Assembly (NCBI GenBank): GCA_964537035.1
Contig: CAZIAK010000022.1
Location: 14,821-78,820, forward strand
Source: CAZIAK01 sp964537035
GTDB lineage: Bacteria; Planctomycetota; B15-G4
Length of the DNA: 64,000 bases
Direction: 5' to 3'
In this document: piece after piece, positions 8,769-18,890 of the stretch
Position numbering within the stretch: the stretch's first letter is position 1
Layout of the letters: the number at the start of each line of letters is the position of its first letter
The notes under the pieces: generated by a model
Databases searched by the model: none
What the model was told of the DNA's origin: nothing
What the model saw: the letters and a program-made list of their open reading frames with translations, nothing else
Made by a program: the position numbers and the translations under genes

Positions 8769-11573
8769 TCAGCGCAGGTAGCCCATCTGGCGCAGCTGGT
8801 CGATTGACCCCGGGTCGAGCTGTGACACCGACTCGTCGATGTCCTTCCAGAAGGACTCTCGAACGGCGCGACGGGAGTCAATGAACGCGGTCCAGGTCAC
8901 GCGGAACGTGTCGGTCAGCTTGGCTGTGAGCCAGCGACCGAGCAGGTCCTTGCCCAGAGCCCTGTCGATGTCCTGGCGCACTGGCCCGCCCGGCCAGACC
9001 TTTCCGGTGAGACGTCTGTGGTCCCCTAGCAGCCCGGACTCCTCGGTGTAGGCGGCAAACAGGCCGTCTTCCAGCAGTGCGCTGGAGAGGGCGGGACCAA
9101 GGTCACCGCTGCCTGTCTCGTGGGTCAGAGCGACCAGACTGCGCCCCGTCGCATCGGAGAGACTCGAGCTGGAGAGACCAGCCAGCTCCAAGAGGGTGGG
9201 GGCCAGGTCGATGTTCTCAACGGGCGCGGAGATGACTCTCCCACCAGGAATCTGCTCTGGAGCCTGAATGATCATGGGCACGTGGACGACCTCAGGCGTG
9301 AGCTGGTAGTAGATGTGGCTCCACTGCCCATATTCCCCCAGAAACTCGCCGTGGTCGGCGGCCACTGCCACCACCGGGGCGCTGGCGCCTTTCGTGTCCC
9401 ATCGCTGACGCAGCCGACCCAGCAAGCCGTTCCAGGTCGCGTCGAGCTCTTCGACGCTCATGTAGTACAGCTTGACCCTGGCTGCGTCCGTAACCTCTTC
9501 AAGCCAGGGTCTGTCGAGGGCGGGGTCACGGGGGACAACTTGCCCCTCTGGTGTTTCCCAGTCGCTTGGGCGCTCAGCCGGGCCGTAGGGCCCGTGGGCA
9601 TCCATCAAGTGAACGTAAAACAGCAGGTCCTCCTCCAGCAGATGCTCGCTGCCGGGGTCCACGAATGTCTCGATGAAATTGGCGCCGTTGTCGAAGGGCG
9701 GCAGGTTGTTTCGCAATAGCTGCTCGTCCCAACCCTGGTCGAGGCCAGAGATAGGGCCTGCGTTCGTGTTGGTGATGAAGGAAGCCGTGTAGAAACCGCC
9801 CTGAGCGAAGGTCTCGGCCAGAGTCTGGAACGACTCGGGGAGCCGGTCGAGCTCGCTGTGCACACCGGTCGCTGGCACATAGTGGCCGGTCATCAGTGAG
9901 GCCATGGACGGGCGCGTCCAGTAGCTCTGACTGTAGGCGTTGCTGAACCTAACGCCATCAGCGGCGAGAGCATCGAGCCCGGGTGTCTGGGCCAGGTTGC
10001 TGCCGTAGCAGGACGGGCCGTCCGCTCGTAGCGTGTCCATGATCGTCAGAAAGACCCGACGCGGGGGCCGAGTGTCATCCACGAGGCGCCAGCCCGACCA
10101 CACCAGCACCCCATCTGGCGGGAGGGACTGGGCTTGGAACAGCAGCGCCACCGGATCTGCCGCTTCGGGAACCCGAAGGGCCAGATCGCGCCAGTCGTCC
10201 TGCTCAGCAATGGCGCCCGTCTCGAGTTTGTGAAGGGTTCCGTCTCCGCCCTCCCAGGCGAGTTCGAAGGGGATCGTCGTGTTTCCAGGGGAGATCGCGC
10301 AGATCGCTCCCTTGAGCAAGCGCCCGCCCTGCGCTGGCCAAGGGATACGAAAGGCACCGGGCGCGCTCTGCCAATGGGACGGGCGGCGTTGCAGGTTGCG
10401 CTCGAAGGGGCCATGTCCGGCGGGCGAGCGGGCATAGAGAGCCCGGCGATCCGTGGCGATCAACTCACCCACCTCAAGCACCAAGGGACCATTCGTGGAA
10501 CCGTTACCGAGCCGAAAGCCCAGCAAGGGGACTGTGGGTCCACCGAGGTAGATGCCCAGAGGGTCATTGATGCGCAGCGTCTGCCATTCGGCAGAAGCCG
10601 AGACTGGGATCACGATGTCGGGGAGCTGCTTGTAGCCGTTGTGCTGCTGAATCCACTCGATGCTCAGGGTGTCGCCTTCGAGGATGCGCACGGTGAGGAC
10701 GAGTTCGCCCACGTCGGGGGCGTTCATCTCCTGATCAGGGTGACCAACGAGGCAGCATTTCGTGTCGGTCAGGCGGAAGACGCCGTCCTTGCCCGTCAGG
10801 CAATCCTCGGCCTCAAAGCTGACTCTCACCGGCTGCCGTACAACAGCGGCTGGCCCAGTGATCTGAAACGGGACGGGAGCTTGTGGAGGCATGAGCCGGA
10901 TGGTGTTGCCCGCCGGGCGAGTTGCGGCGGCCGCGACAAGATCGGTGTGGCCCGCTAGCTCGGTCACGGTGAACTCCAATCTGCTGCTCAAATCATTGTT
11001 GTTCAGGTAGGAGAGGGCGGGTGCCGTGGGTATGGCCAAGACTGCCAGCGTGAGGGCGATGCGCGGCACCGTTGGCTTCACGATCAGTCCGACGGCCGCA
11101 AGCGCCAGGCCGAGCATGAGGGCGGTCATGACCGCCGAGCCAGCAGGCGACTCGGTGCCGTCGGGCAAGACGATGGTGTAGCTCCGCCCATTGCTGGCCG
11201 GAGCAGTGCCGTCTCGAGTCGACAGATAGACGTTCTCGCCCCAGATGGATGCCAGGCCTTCCCGTTGCCTGATCAGAGAGTGATTGTCATTGCTGATCAG
11301 AGGGATCCCATCCTCACAGACATGCATCACCGGGCCCTGGCCGTTGGGGTGGCGCGGTACGGCGTCGGGGAGTTGAGCCAGCCAGGCCTTGCCCAGCTCG
11401 CTCTTTATCCCAGCCGTCTCGAGGTCCCAGATGGTGTCCGTTCTGATCTGCAGCCAGTCACTACGTGCAGCGAAGCCAGCCACCAGGACCACCGCCAAGC
11501 CCGCTCCCAGGAGCAGGGAAGCGAACGCACTACGGCGAGCTGTCTTCATGGAGAGAGAATCTGCTGTGTCCAT
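8769..11573 (-). CDS. Large alkaline-phosphatase-superfamily (sulfatase-like) protein with divergent SHWG module
   Basis: 934 residues. ATG 11573 follows a GAGAGG ribosome site. Order: N-terminal membrane helix (about 12-34); a divergent SHWG module with 'SIWG' at 109-112 and 'SNGRSYTIVLP'; two or three membrane helices (about 145-215); a beta-rich region (about 270-510); then a sulfatase-fold catalytic domain. That domain has the metal motif 'IMDTLRAD', 'YWTRPSMASLMTG' with Thr553 at the nucleophile position, and 'AADHGEFLGEYG'. It ends in 'QMGYLR'. The formylglycine motif C/S-x-P-x-R is absent, so arylsulfatase is unlikely; phosphotransferase or phosphodiesterase chemistry, as in EptA and LtaS, is possible. 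It is the last gene of the minus-strand six-gene unit, 171 bases after its neighbour. Confidence 0.85.
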   Translation of the reverse strand: MDTADSLSMKTARRSAFASLLLGAGLAVVLVAGFAARSDWLQIRTDTIWDLETAGIKSELGKAWLAQLPDAVPRHPNGQGPVMHVCEDGIPLISNDNHSLIRQREGLASIWGENVYLSTRDGTAPASNGRSYTIVLPDGTESPAGSAVMTALMLGLALAAVGLIVKPTVPRIALTLAVLAIPTAPALSYLNNNDLSSRLEFTVTELAGHTDLVAAAATRPAGNTIRLMPPQAPVPFQITGPAAVVRQPVRVSFEAEDCLTGKDGVFRLTDTKCCLVGHPDQEMNAPDVGELVLTVRILEGDTLSIEWIQQHNGYKQLPDIVIPVSASAEWQTLRINDPLGIYLGGPTVPLLGFRLGNGSTNGPLVLEVGELIATDRRALYARSPAGHGPFERNLQRRPSHWQSAPGAFRIPWPAQGGRLLKGAICAISPGNTTIPFELAWEGGDGTLHKLETGAIAEQDDWRDLALRVPEAADPVALLFQAQSLPPDGVLVWSGWRLVDDTRPPRRVFLTIMDTLRADGPSCYGSNLAQTPGLDALAADGVRFSNAYSQSYWTRPSMASLMTGHYVPATGVHSELDRLPESFQTLAETFAQGGFYTASFITNTNAGPISGLDQGWDEQLLRNNLPPFDNGANFIETFVDPGSEHLLEEDLLFYVHLMDAHGPYGPAERPSDWETPEGQVVPRDPALDRPWLEEVTDAARVKLYYMSVEELDATWNGLLGRLRQRWDTKGASAPVVAVAADHGEFLGEYGQWSHIYYQLTPEVVHVPMIIQAPEQIPGGRVISAPVENIDLAPTLLELAGLSSSSLSDATGRSLVALTHETGSGDLGPALSSALLEDGLFAAYTEESGLLGDHRRLTGKVWPGGPVRQDIDRALGKDLLGRWLTAKLTDTFRVTWTAFIDSRRAVRESFWKDIDESVSQLDPGSIDQLRQMGYLR

Positions 11574-11744
11574 TCAGGCCTCTCGTCTGGGGGGCTGCTT
11601 TGGCTCGCTCGCAGGGGCGACTTTACCGGCGAGTTGAGCTGCGGTCCAAGATGCCCTTGGATCGTTTGGCTGGCGCGACTTTTGGGTAGGCAGGAACGGG
11701 TGTCCGAGACCTCGAACTGGGCGATGGACTCCCCTGGAGTGGAC

Positions 11745-13619
11745 CTACATCGCCCCGCCCATATACGCCACGCGCCCGCCCAGAATCATGAGGACTTCTG
11801 GGATCAGCAGCCCATAGAGGGCGAGGTGCAAACAGCTGACCAAGCTGATCCTCTCTGACCCGAGCTGAAGTGGCGGATACCAACGACTGGCGTGGGTCAT
11901 GACCATGGAACAGGCAAGCAGCATGGGCAGGAAGAGCGCCAGTACGAAGCGAGGCTGGGAGATGAGCTTGGCGTACCAGACATAGAGCGCTGTGTAGCCA
12001 GACACGTAGGCCAGCGCGAAGGCCAGTAGCACCCAGTATTCTCTAGCAAGGCGCACCGCCCTGCGAGCACATGCGGCACAGGTCAGGAGGGCCAGGAACG
12101 GGAAGAGAGCAGCGAATGGCAGGAAGCCGAACGGGTTGCGTTTCATGGTGTGCATCAAGGCCTTCGCGCCTTCGCGCATGCGCTCGATACCCCCAGACAC
12201 ACCGTTCTCTTCAAACCAGCGAGCCGCGCTGGGAATCTCCTCGGCGGGCATGTCAGGCCATTGATAGACGTCCAGGTGTGCACCCGTTCCGTCCAGGCAC
12301 TCCTGCCACGTGTCGTACCACATGTAGAAGGTCGAGTTGACGTTGTAGAAATAGGCGCCAAAGACCTCTTTGCTGGTGCTGATGTACGGCCACATGGTCG
12401 CCAGGAAGAGTGTGGCTACCAGGGCAGGGGCTGCGAATCGGCGACAGCGGTCGCTGTTGGCGATGTCTCGATTTCGCAGCGCGATGACGGCGCTCAGAAC
12501 GCCGAGGGCGAGGTACAGCAAGAGTCCCGGAAGCACTGAGGCCTTGGTGAGCTGAACCAGCCCGGCCAAGACGCCGGTGAGAGTAGCGAAGAGGAGCGTG
12601 GGCCGGTGCAGCAGCCTCCCGAAAGCCAGGAAGACCGCCAGGGTGCCGCAGTAATAGGTCAACTCGGCCTGGGCCCAGCCCGCCTTGTAGATGAAGACGG
12701 TCAAGCCAGAGATGAGCAGGATTGTCAGGGCTGGGATGACAGCGAGTTGGGATCGAAGCAACAGGTAGCAAATGGCCAGAAGAAGCAGAGACAGCCCGGC
12801 GTTGAGCATCTTTGCCTGGAGGAAGAACTCGTCGTCGGCTCGATGCGGATCGTCGACGAGGGTCATGATGAACGGGAAGCCTGGCATGCGGTTGCGCTCG
12901 ATGACCGCGCCCGGATGCTCCGCGAGGAGGCTGTGGGAGTACTGCATGTACGCACTTTGATCGCCCCCGTCCATGTCGATGTTGCGGGTCATCGACTGGA
13001 CCATGCTGCCGTAGACGAAGGCGCAAGCTGCCACAGCGAGGAGAGAACCCACTGCGATCCATGTCCCGAGGCTAGCGGGCGGAGGGGGCGGTGGTTCGGC
13101 AAGTTCTCCCTTCTCGCCTTGCCGGGCGCCCACCGCTCGAAGACGGAATCCGAGAATGATCAGGGCCATCAGGCCAGCTGTGAGAAACGGCCACTCGTGG
13201 CCAGCACGAGAGGGGATGACGACCGAGTAGATCCGGCCGTTGGTGCGCGGGTCGCTACCGTCGGTGCTCGCGAACTGGACGAAGTCACCCCAGTGGGAGA
13301 AACGCCCGCCACCCAGCTCAGCGATGTCCGAGGGTTGTGCATGGGGCGAGAGTTCAACGTCACCCTCGAACATCCGCAGCATCGACTGGCCGATCTGATC
13401 GCTGACACCGCACTTTCTGGCGCCGGCCGAGAAGGCCAAGCCCTGCTGAGGCTGGAAGTCGCTGAGCGTTCTGGTTTCGTCTTGGGTGCCGAGCAACAAG
13501 CCGCGGGGTATCCAACACAGCAGCAGCGCGAGGAGGCAGAGGGCCGTGCCTATGTGCCCCAAGGTCCTTGGAGGCTGAGCTGCCTCGCACTGGTATGGAG
13601 AGTTGATAGGCGAGTCCAT
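11745..13619 (-). CDS. Multipass membrane glycosyltransferase-like (GT-C/GT39-type) protein with SHWG module
   Basis: 624 residues from ATG 13619; the frame is open upstream but there it overlaps the preceding gene and is Arg-rich. After one membrane helix (about 22-45) comes a SHWG module with SHWG at 108-111 and 'STDGSDPRTNGR'. About ten further membrane helices follow. The loop after the next helix holds 'NIDMDGGDQSAYMQYSHSL', with acidic residues placed as in the first external loop of GT-C (PMT/ArnT-like) transferases, which use polyprenyl-phosphate sugars. Glycosyl transfer on the outer face of the membrane is inferred; the sugar is unknown. Only 5 bases separate it from the upstream gene, so they are co-transcribed. 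Confidence 0.75.
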   Translation of the reverse strand: MDSPINSPYQCEAAQPPRTLGHIGTALCLLALLLCWIPRGLLLGTQDETRTLSDFQPQQGLAFSAGARKCGVSDQIGQSMLRMFEGDVELSPHAQPSDIAELGGGRFSHWGDFVQFASTDGSDPRTNGRIYSVVIPSRAGHEWPFLTAGLMALIILGFRLRAVGARQGEKGELAEPPPPPPASLGTWIAVGSLLAVAACAFVYGSMVQSMTRNIDMDGGDQSAYMQYSHSLLAEHPGAVIERNRMPGFPFIMTLVDDPHRADDEFFLQAKMLNAGLSLLLLAICYLLLRSQLAVIPALTILLISGLTVFIYKAGWAQAELTYYCGTLAVFLAFGRLLHRPTLLFATLTGVLAGLVQLTKASVLPGLLLYLALGVLSAVIALRNRDIANSDRCRRFAAPALVATLFLATMWPYISTSKEVFGAYFYNVNSTFYMWYDTWQECLDGTGAHLDVYQWPDMPAEEIPSAARWFEENGVSGGIERMREGAKALMHTMKRNPFGFLPFAALFPFLALLTCAACARRAVRLAREYWVLLAFALAYVSGYTALYVWYAKLISQPRFVLALFLPMLLACSMVMTHASRWYPPLQLGSERISLVSCLHLALYGLLIPEVLMILGGRVAYMGGAM

Positions 13620-13624
13620 CTGTC

Positions 13625-15907
13625 TCAGGTGCCCAAGGTCAGGACGCCGCGCAAGGTGGTCGCGAGCAAGCCGAGTGAGATGGCACCGAGCAGAGAGGTG
13701 GGGCTGAGCAGGCGGCTGCCTACGGCGACGACGGGCTCCCACTTGCGGCCCTGGTCGACGAGCAGAGCCGACGCGATCAAGAGTGCCGGGCCGACGACGA
13801 GTTTGTAGATGGCTGCGTCAGGCCCGGCGATGCGTCCTGAACTGAGGCCCCACGACCAGCCGAGGATGGTGAGCGTGTAGGCCACGACGAGACGGTGCCT
13901 GTGCAACCAAGCGATGAAGTGGGTCGGGCTCAGGAGGATGGTTCCTGCGGCCGCTGCGAGGAAGAGCATGGCTTGAGTGAGAGCCCCTGACAGGGGTTGC
14001 TGACTCTCAAGCACCTGTGTGGCCAAGGGTCCTTGGACCGACCAGGCGGGTCCGATGCCAAGGAGGGGCGGGAGGCTCACAAGCACCAGAATGACCACCG
14101 CGCCAGGCAGGGCGGCAGACAGGGGAGAGCGAACTGGCCCGGTGGCTGAAGGTCTGGAGACCGCGGCCCTGCTCAACACCTGCCAGCCTGCTGCGACGAC
14201 GAAGGGCCAGAGGAGAGGTGCCACCGACCCACCGGCTCCCAGCACAAGGACGAGCGCGACGCCCGCAGCCGCTGCGACCAGCAGGGAGCGCCGACCAAGG
14301 GTTTCTCCCAGCAAGAGGGCTGCGGTGAGCATGGCCCAGGCAGCCAAGAGCCTGCTGTTGACTTGCCCCGCCACTGACAGCCACGAGGTGAAGCCAGTGA
14401 GCAGAGTGATCACGACGGCGATCCCCGGAGGCAAGCTGCGGGTGACCACGGCGAAGAGCCCGAACAGCAGCAACAGATAGAGGCCACTGGACAGGGCCCG
14501 CCCGCGGAGGAACGCCGCTTCTTCGCTGAGGCCAGGGCCATCAACGAGCCTGACCAAGGCGGGCAGCAGAGGCGGGGTCGTCTGAGCAGCCTTCTGGTCC
14601 GCGATCAGGGCGCTCCCGGCCGCTGCGTCAGGGCCTGAAGCAGCGGCAGCAAGGGGAGGCATTGTCTCAGGGGTGAAAGCCAGGTCCTTGTGCAGGCCCG
14701 AAAAGGCGGCTCGCAGCACGTCGGCCTGTCCATGGGCCTGGACATCGGTGTTCGTTACCCAGGCTTGGTTGCTCACCAGATACGCCAAGAGCGAGACGCT
14801 CGCGGCCACGGCCAAGCCAGCGACTCGCAGGCCCGTGCCAGTCTGGAGGGGGCGTCGCCAGCGAGGTCGACCGTTTCGGCCTGTCGGTGCGTTGGCGCCC
14901 CCGGCTCGCAGGAAGAAGAGGCCCAGCAAGAGCATCATCGCGTGGACGCCAGCAGTCAGCGCCGAGGGGAGCGTGCCGTTACCGGGGAGTGACACCGAGT
15001 ATTGGCGCCCGTTGGTCGCAGGATCGCTGCCGTCGCTGGCCGAGAAATAGAGGTAGTCACCCCAATGGGAGAAGCTCCCCGTGCCCTCCCGAATGGTCTC
15101 CAGGTTGGCGTGTGCCTCCAGCTCTCGACCGTCTTCGAACAACTTCAGCGTAGAGCTGCCAGTGCGATCATTTGGCATGTTGGGTTGCAACACGGCGATG
15201 GAGCACGACCCTTGCTCGCGCCAGAGGGCTGTGGGGTCGAGAGCCAGAAGACTTGTGTCTTCGTCGATCACAGTGGGCAGCCACGCCGCAGCAACGGTGA
15301 GGGCGATCGCAGACCGTCCCGCCCAGGTCATCAGGCCTTGTCCTGGCTCGCCTTGATCTGCTGGAGGCCGGGTCTGAGGAGCACCATGGGGACTCTCTCT
15401 GGAGGAGAGTAGCAGCAACCCGCTGGTCATGATGGCGATGGCCAGCCAAAGCCGCTGACTTCGCTCGGTCTGTGGGCTCGAGGCGAAGTGCATTGCCTGC
15501 TCCTCTGCTTCGGCCTTCAGCTGTCGCTGTCCACCCCCTGGGACCACGGAGTATCGGCGCCCATTGCTGCGGGGATCGCTGTTGTCACTCGACGTGAAGA
15601 AGAGCCTGTCACCCCAGTGGGAGTAGTAGCCACGGCCAGTCTGGCGCACCAACGCATGGTTGACCGTGCGTTCAAGAAGGGTGTCGTCCTCGTAGAGCAG
15701 CAGCTTTGAGGAAGCGGTCTGGTCGTCGGGCAGGCTGGTGACGATGGGTGCGTAGTAGGCCACCCCCTGTTCGGGCATGAACTGCAACGGATCGAGTGAG
15801 AATCTGGCAATGGTTGTTCCGCTGGGCACCTCTCCCGGGAGCCAGGCCAGGACGTAGGCGACGAGGCAGAGGAGGACGCCAGAGGCCGCCGGGACCCGTT
15901 GTCTCAT
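13625..15907 (-). CDS. Multipass membrane protein (GT-C-like) with two SHWG modules
   Basis: 760 residues from ATG 15907; an in-frame TTG at 15922 would add five residues. It is the only protein here with two SHWG modules: SHWG at 96-99 followed by 'SSDNSDPRSNGRRY', and SHWG at 280-283 followed by 'SASDGSDPATNGRQY'. Each is preceded by 'EDD' or 'EDG' and bounded by membrane helices, so both should be on the outer side of the membrane. The C-terminal half has about ten predicted helices and an external loop rich in Ala/Pro, resembling GT-C membrane glycosyltransferases but without a motif I can name. It is the fourth gene of the unit, with 60 bases before it and 5 after it. Confidence 0.7.
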   Translation of the reverse strand: MRQRVPAASGVLLCLVAYVLAWLPGEVPSGTTIARFSLDPLQFMPEQGVAYYAPIVTSLPDDQTASSKLLLYEDDTLLERTVNHALVRQTGRGYYSHWGDRLFFTSSDNSDPRSNGRRYSVVPGGGQRQLKAEAEEQAMHFASSPQTERSQRLWLAIAIMTSGLLLLSSRESPHGAPQTRPPADQGEPGQGLMTWAGRSAIALTVAAAWLPTVIDEDTSLLALDPTALWREQGSCSIAVLQPNMPNDRTGSSTLKLFEDGRELEAHANLETIREGTGSFSHWGDYLYFSASDGSDPATNGRQYSVSLPGNGTLPSALTAGVHAMMLLLGLFFLRAGGANAPTGRNGRPRWRRPLQTGTGLRVAGLAVAASVSLLAYLVSNQAWVTNTDVQAHGQADVLRAAFSGLHKDLAFTPETMPPLAAAASGPDAAAGSALIADQKAAQTTPPLLPALVRLVDGPGLSEEAAFLRGRALSSGLYLLLLFGLFAVVTRSLPPGIAVVITLLTGFTSWLSVAGQVNSRLLAAWAMLTAALLLGETLGRRSLLVAAAAGVALVLVLGAGGSVAPLLWPFVVAAGWQVLSRAAVSRPSATGPVRSPLSAALPGAVVILVLVSLPPLLGIGPAWSVQGPLATQVLESQQPLSGALTQAMLFLAAAAGTILLSPTHFIAWLHRHRLVVAYTLTILGWSWGLSSGRIAGPDAAIYKLVVGPALLIASALLVDQGRKWEPVVAVGSRLLSPTSLLGAISLGLLATTLRGVLTLGT

Positions 15908-15967
15908 GAGCTTGCCCGGCAACTCTTGAACTTGCTGTCCGCTGTGCCCATGTCGCTCTTCGACGAT

Positions 15968-18847
15968 CTATCGACCGAGGTAGCCGAGGGCTCGCATCTG
16001 CTCGAGAGACTCGGCGTCAACGGTCGTCGTGCTGGCCTCGTCGCTCGCGTTGGCCAGGAGCGCACGGCGGACCATGGCCTGGGTGCGGAGGTGCTCTGCC
16101 CACACGGCTCTGAATCCGGGGAGGACGCCGAAGCTGATGTCTGCCAAGCTTGGCCCCTGGGGCAGTTCGCCCAGCATGCCCGAGTCGTCGAGAAGCGTGC
16201 CTACCAGGTTGCCATCCAGCCCGACTAGGCCACCTTCTTCGGAGAAGACCGAGAACGAGCCCCATCCGGAGTGGTGTGGATCGACAGCTGAAATGGCCAG
16301 CGCGTTCTCGGGCACGGCGAGTTCGCCGGTGACATAGGGCACGAGGCTGTGCCCACCGACACGCGATGGGCCATTGAGGCTGGTGACATCGACGCCAGCC
16401 AGGTCGAGCAGGGTGGCGCCCATGTCGATATTCTCGACGGGAGCGGCGTAGACAGTGCCGGGGTCAATCTGGCCCGGCGCTCGAATGATCAGTGGCACAT
16501 GTACGGCCTCGGGGACCATCTGGGTCCACATGTGTCCCCACTTTCCATACTCGCCGAGCAGCTCCCCGTGATCGGAGGCGAGAGCGACGATGGTGTTGGG
16601 CTCTCCATCGCGTTCCCAGAGCGCGAGGCGGTGGTCGAGGAACTGACCCAGTGCTCGGTCGAGGCTCTCCAGATCGCTGTTGTAAAGGGCGATGCGGGCG
16701 GCCCGGGTGGGCTGCTTGTGCCAGGGTGGGTCGAAGCGCTCCACGGGCTCAAGGACCTCTGCGTTGTCCCGAGTTGGCGGTACGTAACCATCAGGTTGAG
16801 TGCGGGGGCCATAGGGCCCGTGGACTTCCATCAGATGCACCCAGGCGAAGAGGTCCTCTTCTTCGAGGTTGGCCAGGCGTGGCTCGGCATGCGTGTCGAG
16901 AAACTGCTGGGTGGTGGGCGGCCCGCCGTCGAGGAGCATCTCGTCGAAGCCCTGGTCGAGACCGTTGGCCTTGCCGGCATGGGCGTTGCTGATGATGGCC
17001 ACCGTGTGATAGCCAGCGGAGGCAAAGCTCTCAGCGAGGGTGACGTAGGCTTGATTGAGGTGTTCGCTGCCATCGGTGACGCTGGTGGACGCCACATAGT
17101 GCCCGGTCATGATCGAGGGCATGGACGGTCGGGTCCAGTGCGCCTGGGAGAAGCAGCGATCGAAGCGCACGCCTTCCTCGGCGAGTTGGTCGATACTGGG
17201 AGTGAGGTTGCTCGGGTGCCCGTAGCTAGCGAGAGCGTCGGCGCGCAAAGTGTCCACAAGAACGAGAAGGACGCGACGAGGCGCAAGCTCTGTGTCAATG
17301 ACCCGGAGCCCGGACCAAAAGAGGACGGCGCCAGAATGAAGGTCGTCGCTGATCAGCAACAGGCGTCGAGCTGTGCTGGCCAGATCAGCGTCGAGTTCGA
17401 TGCGCAGCTCCAGCCATCCCGCAGCAGAACCCACCGCACCCTGAAGCACAGGAGTGCGCTGACCTGCGCTGTCTTCGACCATGACCTGGTACTGGACCTG
17501 GCTGCCCTGCTGTCCCGCGAGGAGTGCCACGGCGCCCTTGATCAATCGCCCAGCGGGAGCAGGCCAGGGCATGGAGAACTCGCCAGGCACGCTCTGCCAC
17601 AGTGCAGGCCGTGCGCTCTTGGCGAACTCTTTGACCTCGACCCCATGGGTGGAGCCTGTGTAGACAACGCTGGGGTCCGAGAGGATCAGCGGGGCCAGCT
17701 CCAGCGAGAGCGGTCCGCTGCCTGGACCAGGCGAAAGTACGATGCGAGAGAGTCGGGTCCGGCCTGAACTCAGCTCGGCCGTCATCAAGGTGCCCCGTTC
17801 CAGAGGGCGGCGAATCTCGATCGACTGCCATTCACTGGAGGGGCTGATGGGTACAAGCACCCAGGGGCTCTCGCCTGTGCTGCCGTCCGCCTTGACCGTT
17901 TCAAAGGTGAGTTTGAGTTCAGAGCCCTGGTGCACGCGAGCGCGGATCAGAAGCTGAGCGACTCCTTCGGCGGAGATGTCGAGACCGCTGGCGCTGGCCA
18001 GGGGCTGCTCGGCGGAGCAAGGCAGGACTCCTGCCTGAAACGCTTCGGCGCCCTCGGCCATGAGTGGCACCTCCCGGGGCTCTCGCGCTGGCGGTGCTGT
18101 TGTGTCCGTCGAGAAGGGGATCCCGCCGAGGTCGCTGAACATCCGCACCGTTCGAGGGTGTGTCGAGGCATGGGCGACGGGCAATGCCTCGGGACCATGA
18201 CGCTCTGCCGCGAGTTCGCGTAGACCCTGGTGGCGTTCCGCTGTGCGCAGCGTGTCGGACATGGTCCACCACGAGCGCATGCTAGAAAACCCGATCCCTG
18301 ACACGACGACCATGGCAAGGGAACAGACCTGCAAGATGGGGGGGCTACCCTTGCGACGACAAGACAGACTCAACAAGAACGCTGCGATCGCTCCGAAGAG
18401 AAGCACGTTCCCTGCGAGTCGCGCGTCGGCGCTGAGGCTCTCTCGCGAGCCCGACATGAAGACCTGATACGAGCGCCCGTTGGTACGGGGGTCGCTGCCG
18501 TCGGACGCCGCCATGAAGACGCGGTTGCCCCAATGTGAAAAGAGCCCGCCTCCCTCGTCGCGAATCGTGGCGTGAATGGCGTGGGGCTTGAGCTCAAGGC
18601 CATCCTCGAAGAGTTGCAGGGGTGACTTGTAGCTGGGGTCGTCTGGGTGATCTTTGCCCCTGTCGCTGGGGATGTCAGTTTCCACCGGCGCCAGGTAGGA
18701 GAAGCCGCCGTTGGCCTGGAAGCTGAACGGCGCAAGCTCGACCAACTGTGGAGGGCCGGCGAGTTCCAGCGGCAGCCAGAGCAAGGCTCCTGCAGCCAAG
18801 CTGGCGACAAGGAGTGTCCAGCTCACGAGGGGCGCCAGGATTCTCAT
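15968..18847 (-). CDS. Large alkaline-phosphatase-superfamily (sulfatase-like) protein with SHWG module
   Basis: 959 residues. ATG 18847 has GAGAGGA upstream. Order: membrane helix (about 6-30); SHWG module with SHWG at 104-107 and 'SDGSDPRTNGRSY'; two membrane helices; two beta-sandwich-like segments (about 280-500) that include 'PSSEWQSIEIRRPL' and 'ARPALWQSVPGEF'; then the catalytic domain. Its key parts are 'LVDTLRADALASYG', 'HWTRPSMPSIMTG' with Thr572 at the nucleophile position, 'HLMEVHGPYGP' and 'ASDHGELLGEYG'. It ends in 'RALGYLGR'. There is no Cys or Ser for formylglycine. The gene is a clear paralogue of 19677-22547 and 8769-11573. It probably acts on the periplasmic or external face, and the substrate is unknown. 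Confidence 0.85.
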   Translation of the reverse strand: MRILAPLVSWTLLVASLAAGALLWLPLELAGPPQLVELAPFSFQANGGFSYLAPVETDIPSDRGKDHPDDPSYKSPLQLFEDGLELKPHAIHATIRDEGGGLFSHWGNRVFMAASDGSDPRTNGRSYQVFMSGSRESLSADARLAGNVLLFGAIAAFLLSLSCRRKGSPPILQVCSLAMVVVSGIGFSSMRSWWTMSDTLRTAERHQGLRELAAERHGPEALPVAHASTHPRTVRMFSDLGGIPFSTDTTAPPAREPREVPLMAEGAEAFQAGVLPCSAEQPLASASGLDISAEGVAQLLIRARVHQGSELKLTFETVKADGSTGESPWVLVPISPSSEWQSIEIRRPLERGTLMTAELSSGRTRLSRIVLSPGPGSGPLSLELAPLILSDPSVVYTGSTHGVEVKEFAKSARPALWQSVPGEFSMPWPAPAGRLIKGAVALLAGQQGSQVQYQVMVEDSAGQRTPVLQGAVGSAAGWLELRIELDADLASTARRLLLISDDLHSGAVLFWSGLRVIDTELAPRRVLLVLVDTLRADALASYGHPSNLTPSIDQLAEEGVRFDRCFSQAHWTRPSMPSIMTGHYVASTSVTDGSEHLNQAYVTLAESFASAGYHTVAIISNAHAGKANGLDQGFDEMLLDGGPPTTQQFLDTHAEPRLANLEEEDLFAWVHLMEVHGPYGPRTQPDGYVPPTRDNAEVLEPVERFDPPWHKQPTRAARIALYNSDLESLDRALGQFLDHRLALWERDGEPNTIVALASDHGELLGEYGKWGHMWTQMVPEAVHVPLIIRAPGQIDPGTVYAAPVENIDMGATLLDLAGVDVTSLNGPSRVGGHSLVPYVTGELAVPENALAISAVDPHHSGWGSFSVFSEEGGLVGLDGNLVGTLLDDSGMLGELPQGPSLADISFGVLPGFRAVWAEHLRTQAMVRRALLANASDEASTTTVDAESLEQMRALGYLGR

Positions 18848-18890
18848 GCAATCCTCTCAGTCGTGGGCATCAGCCCTTGAGAGGCTCTTG

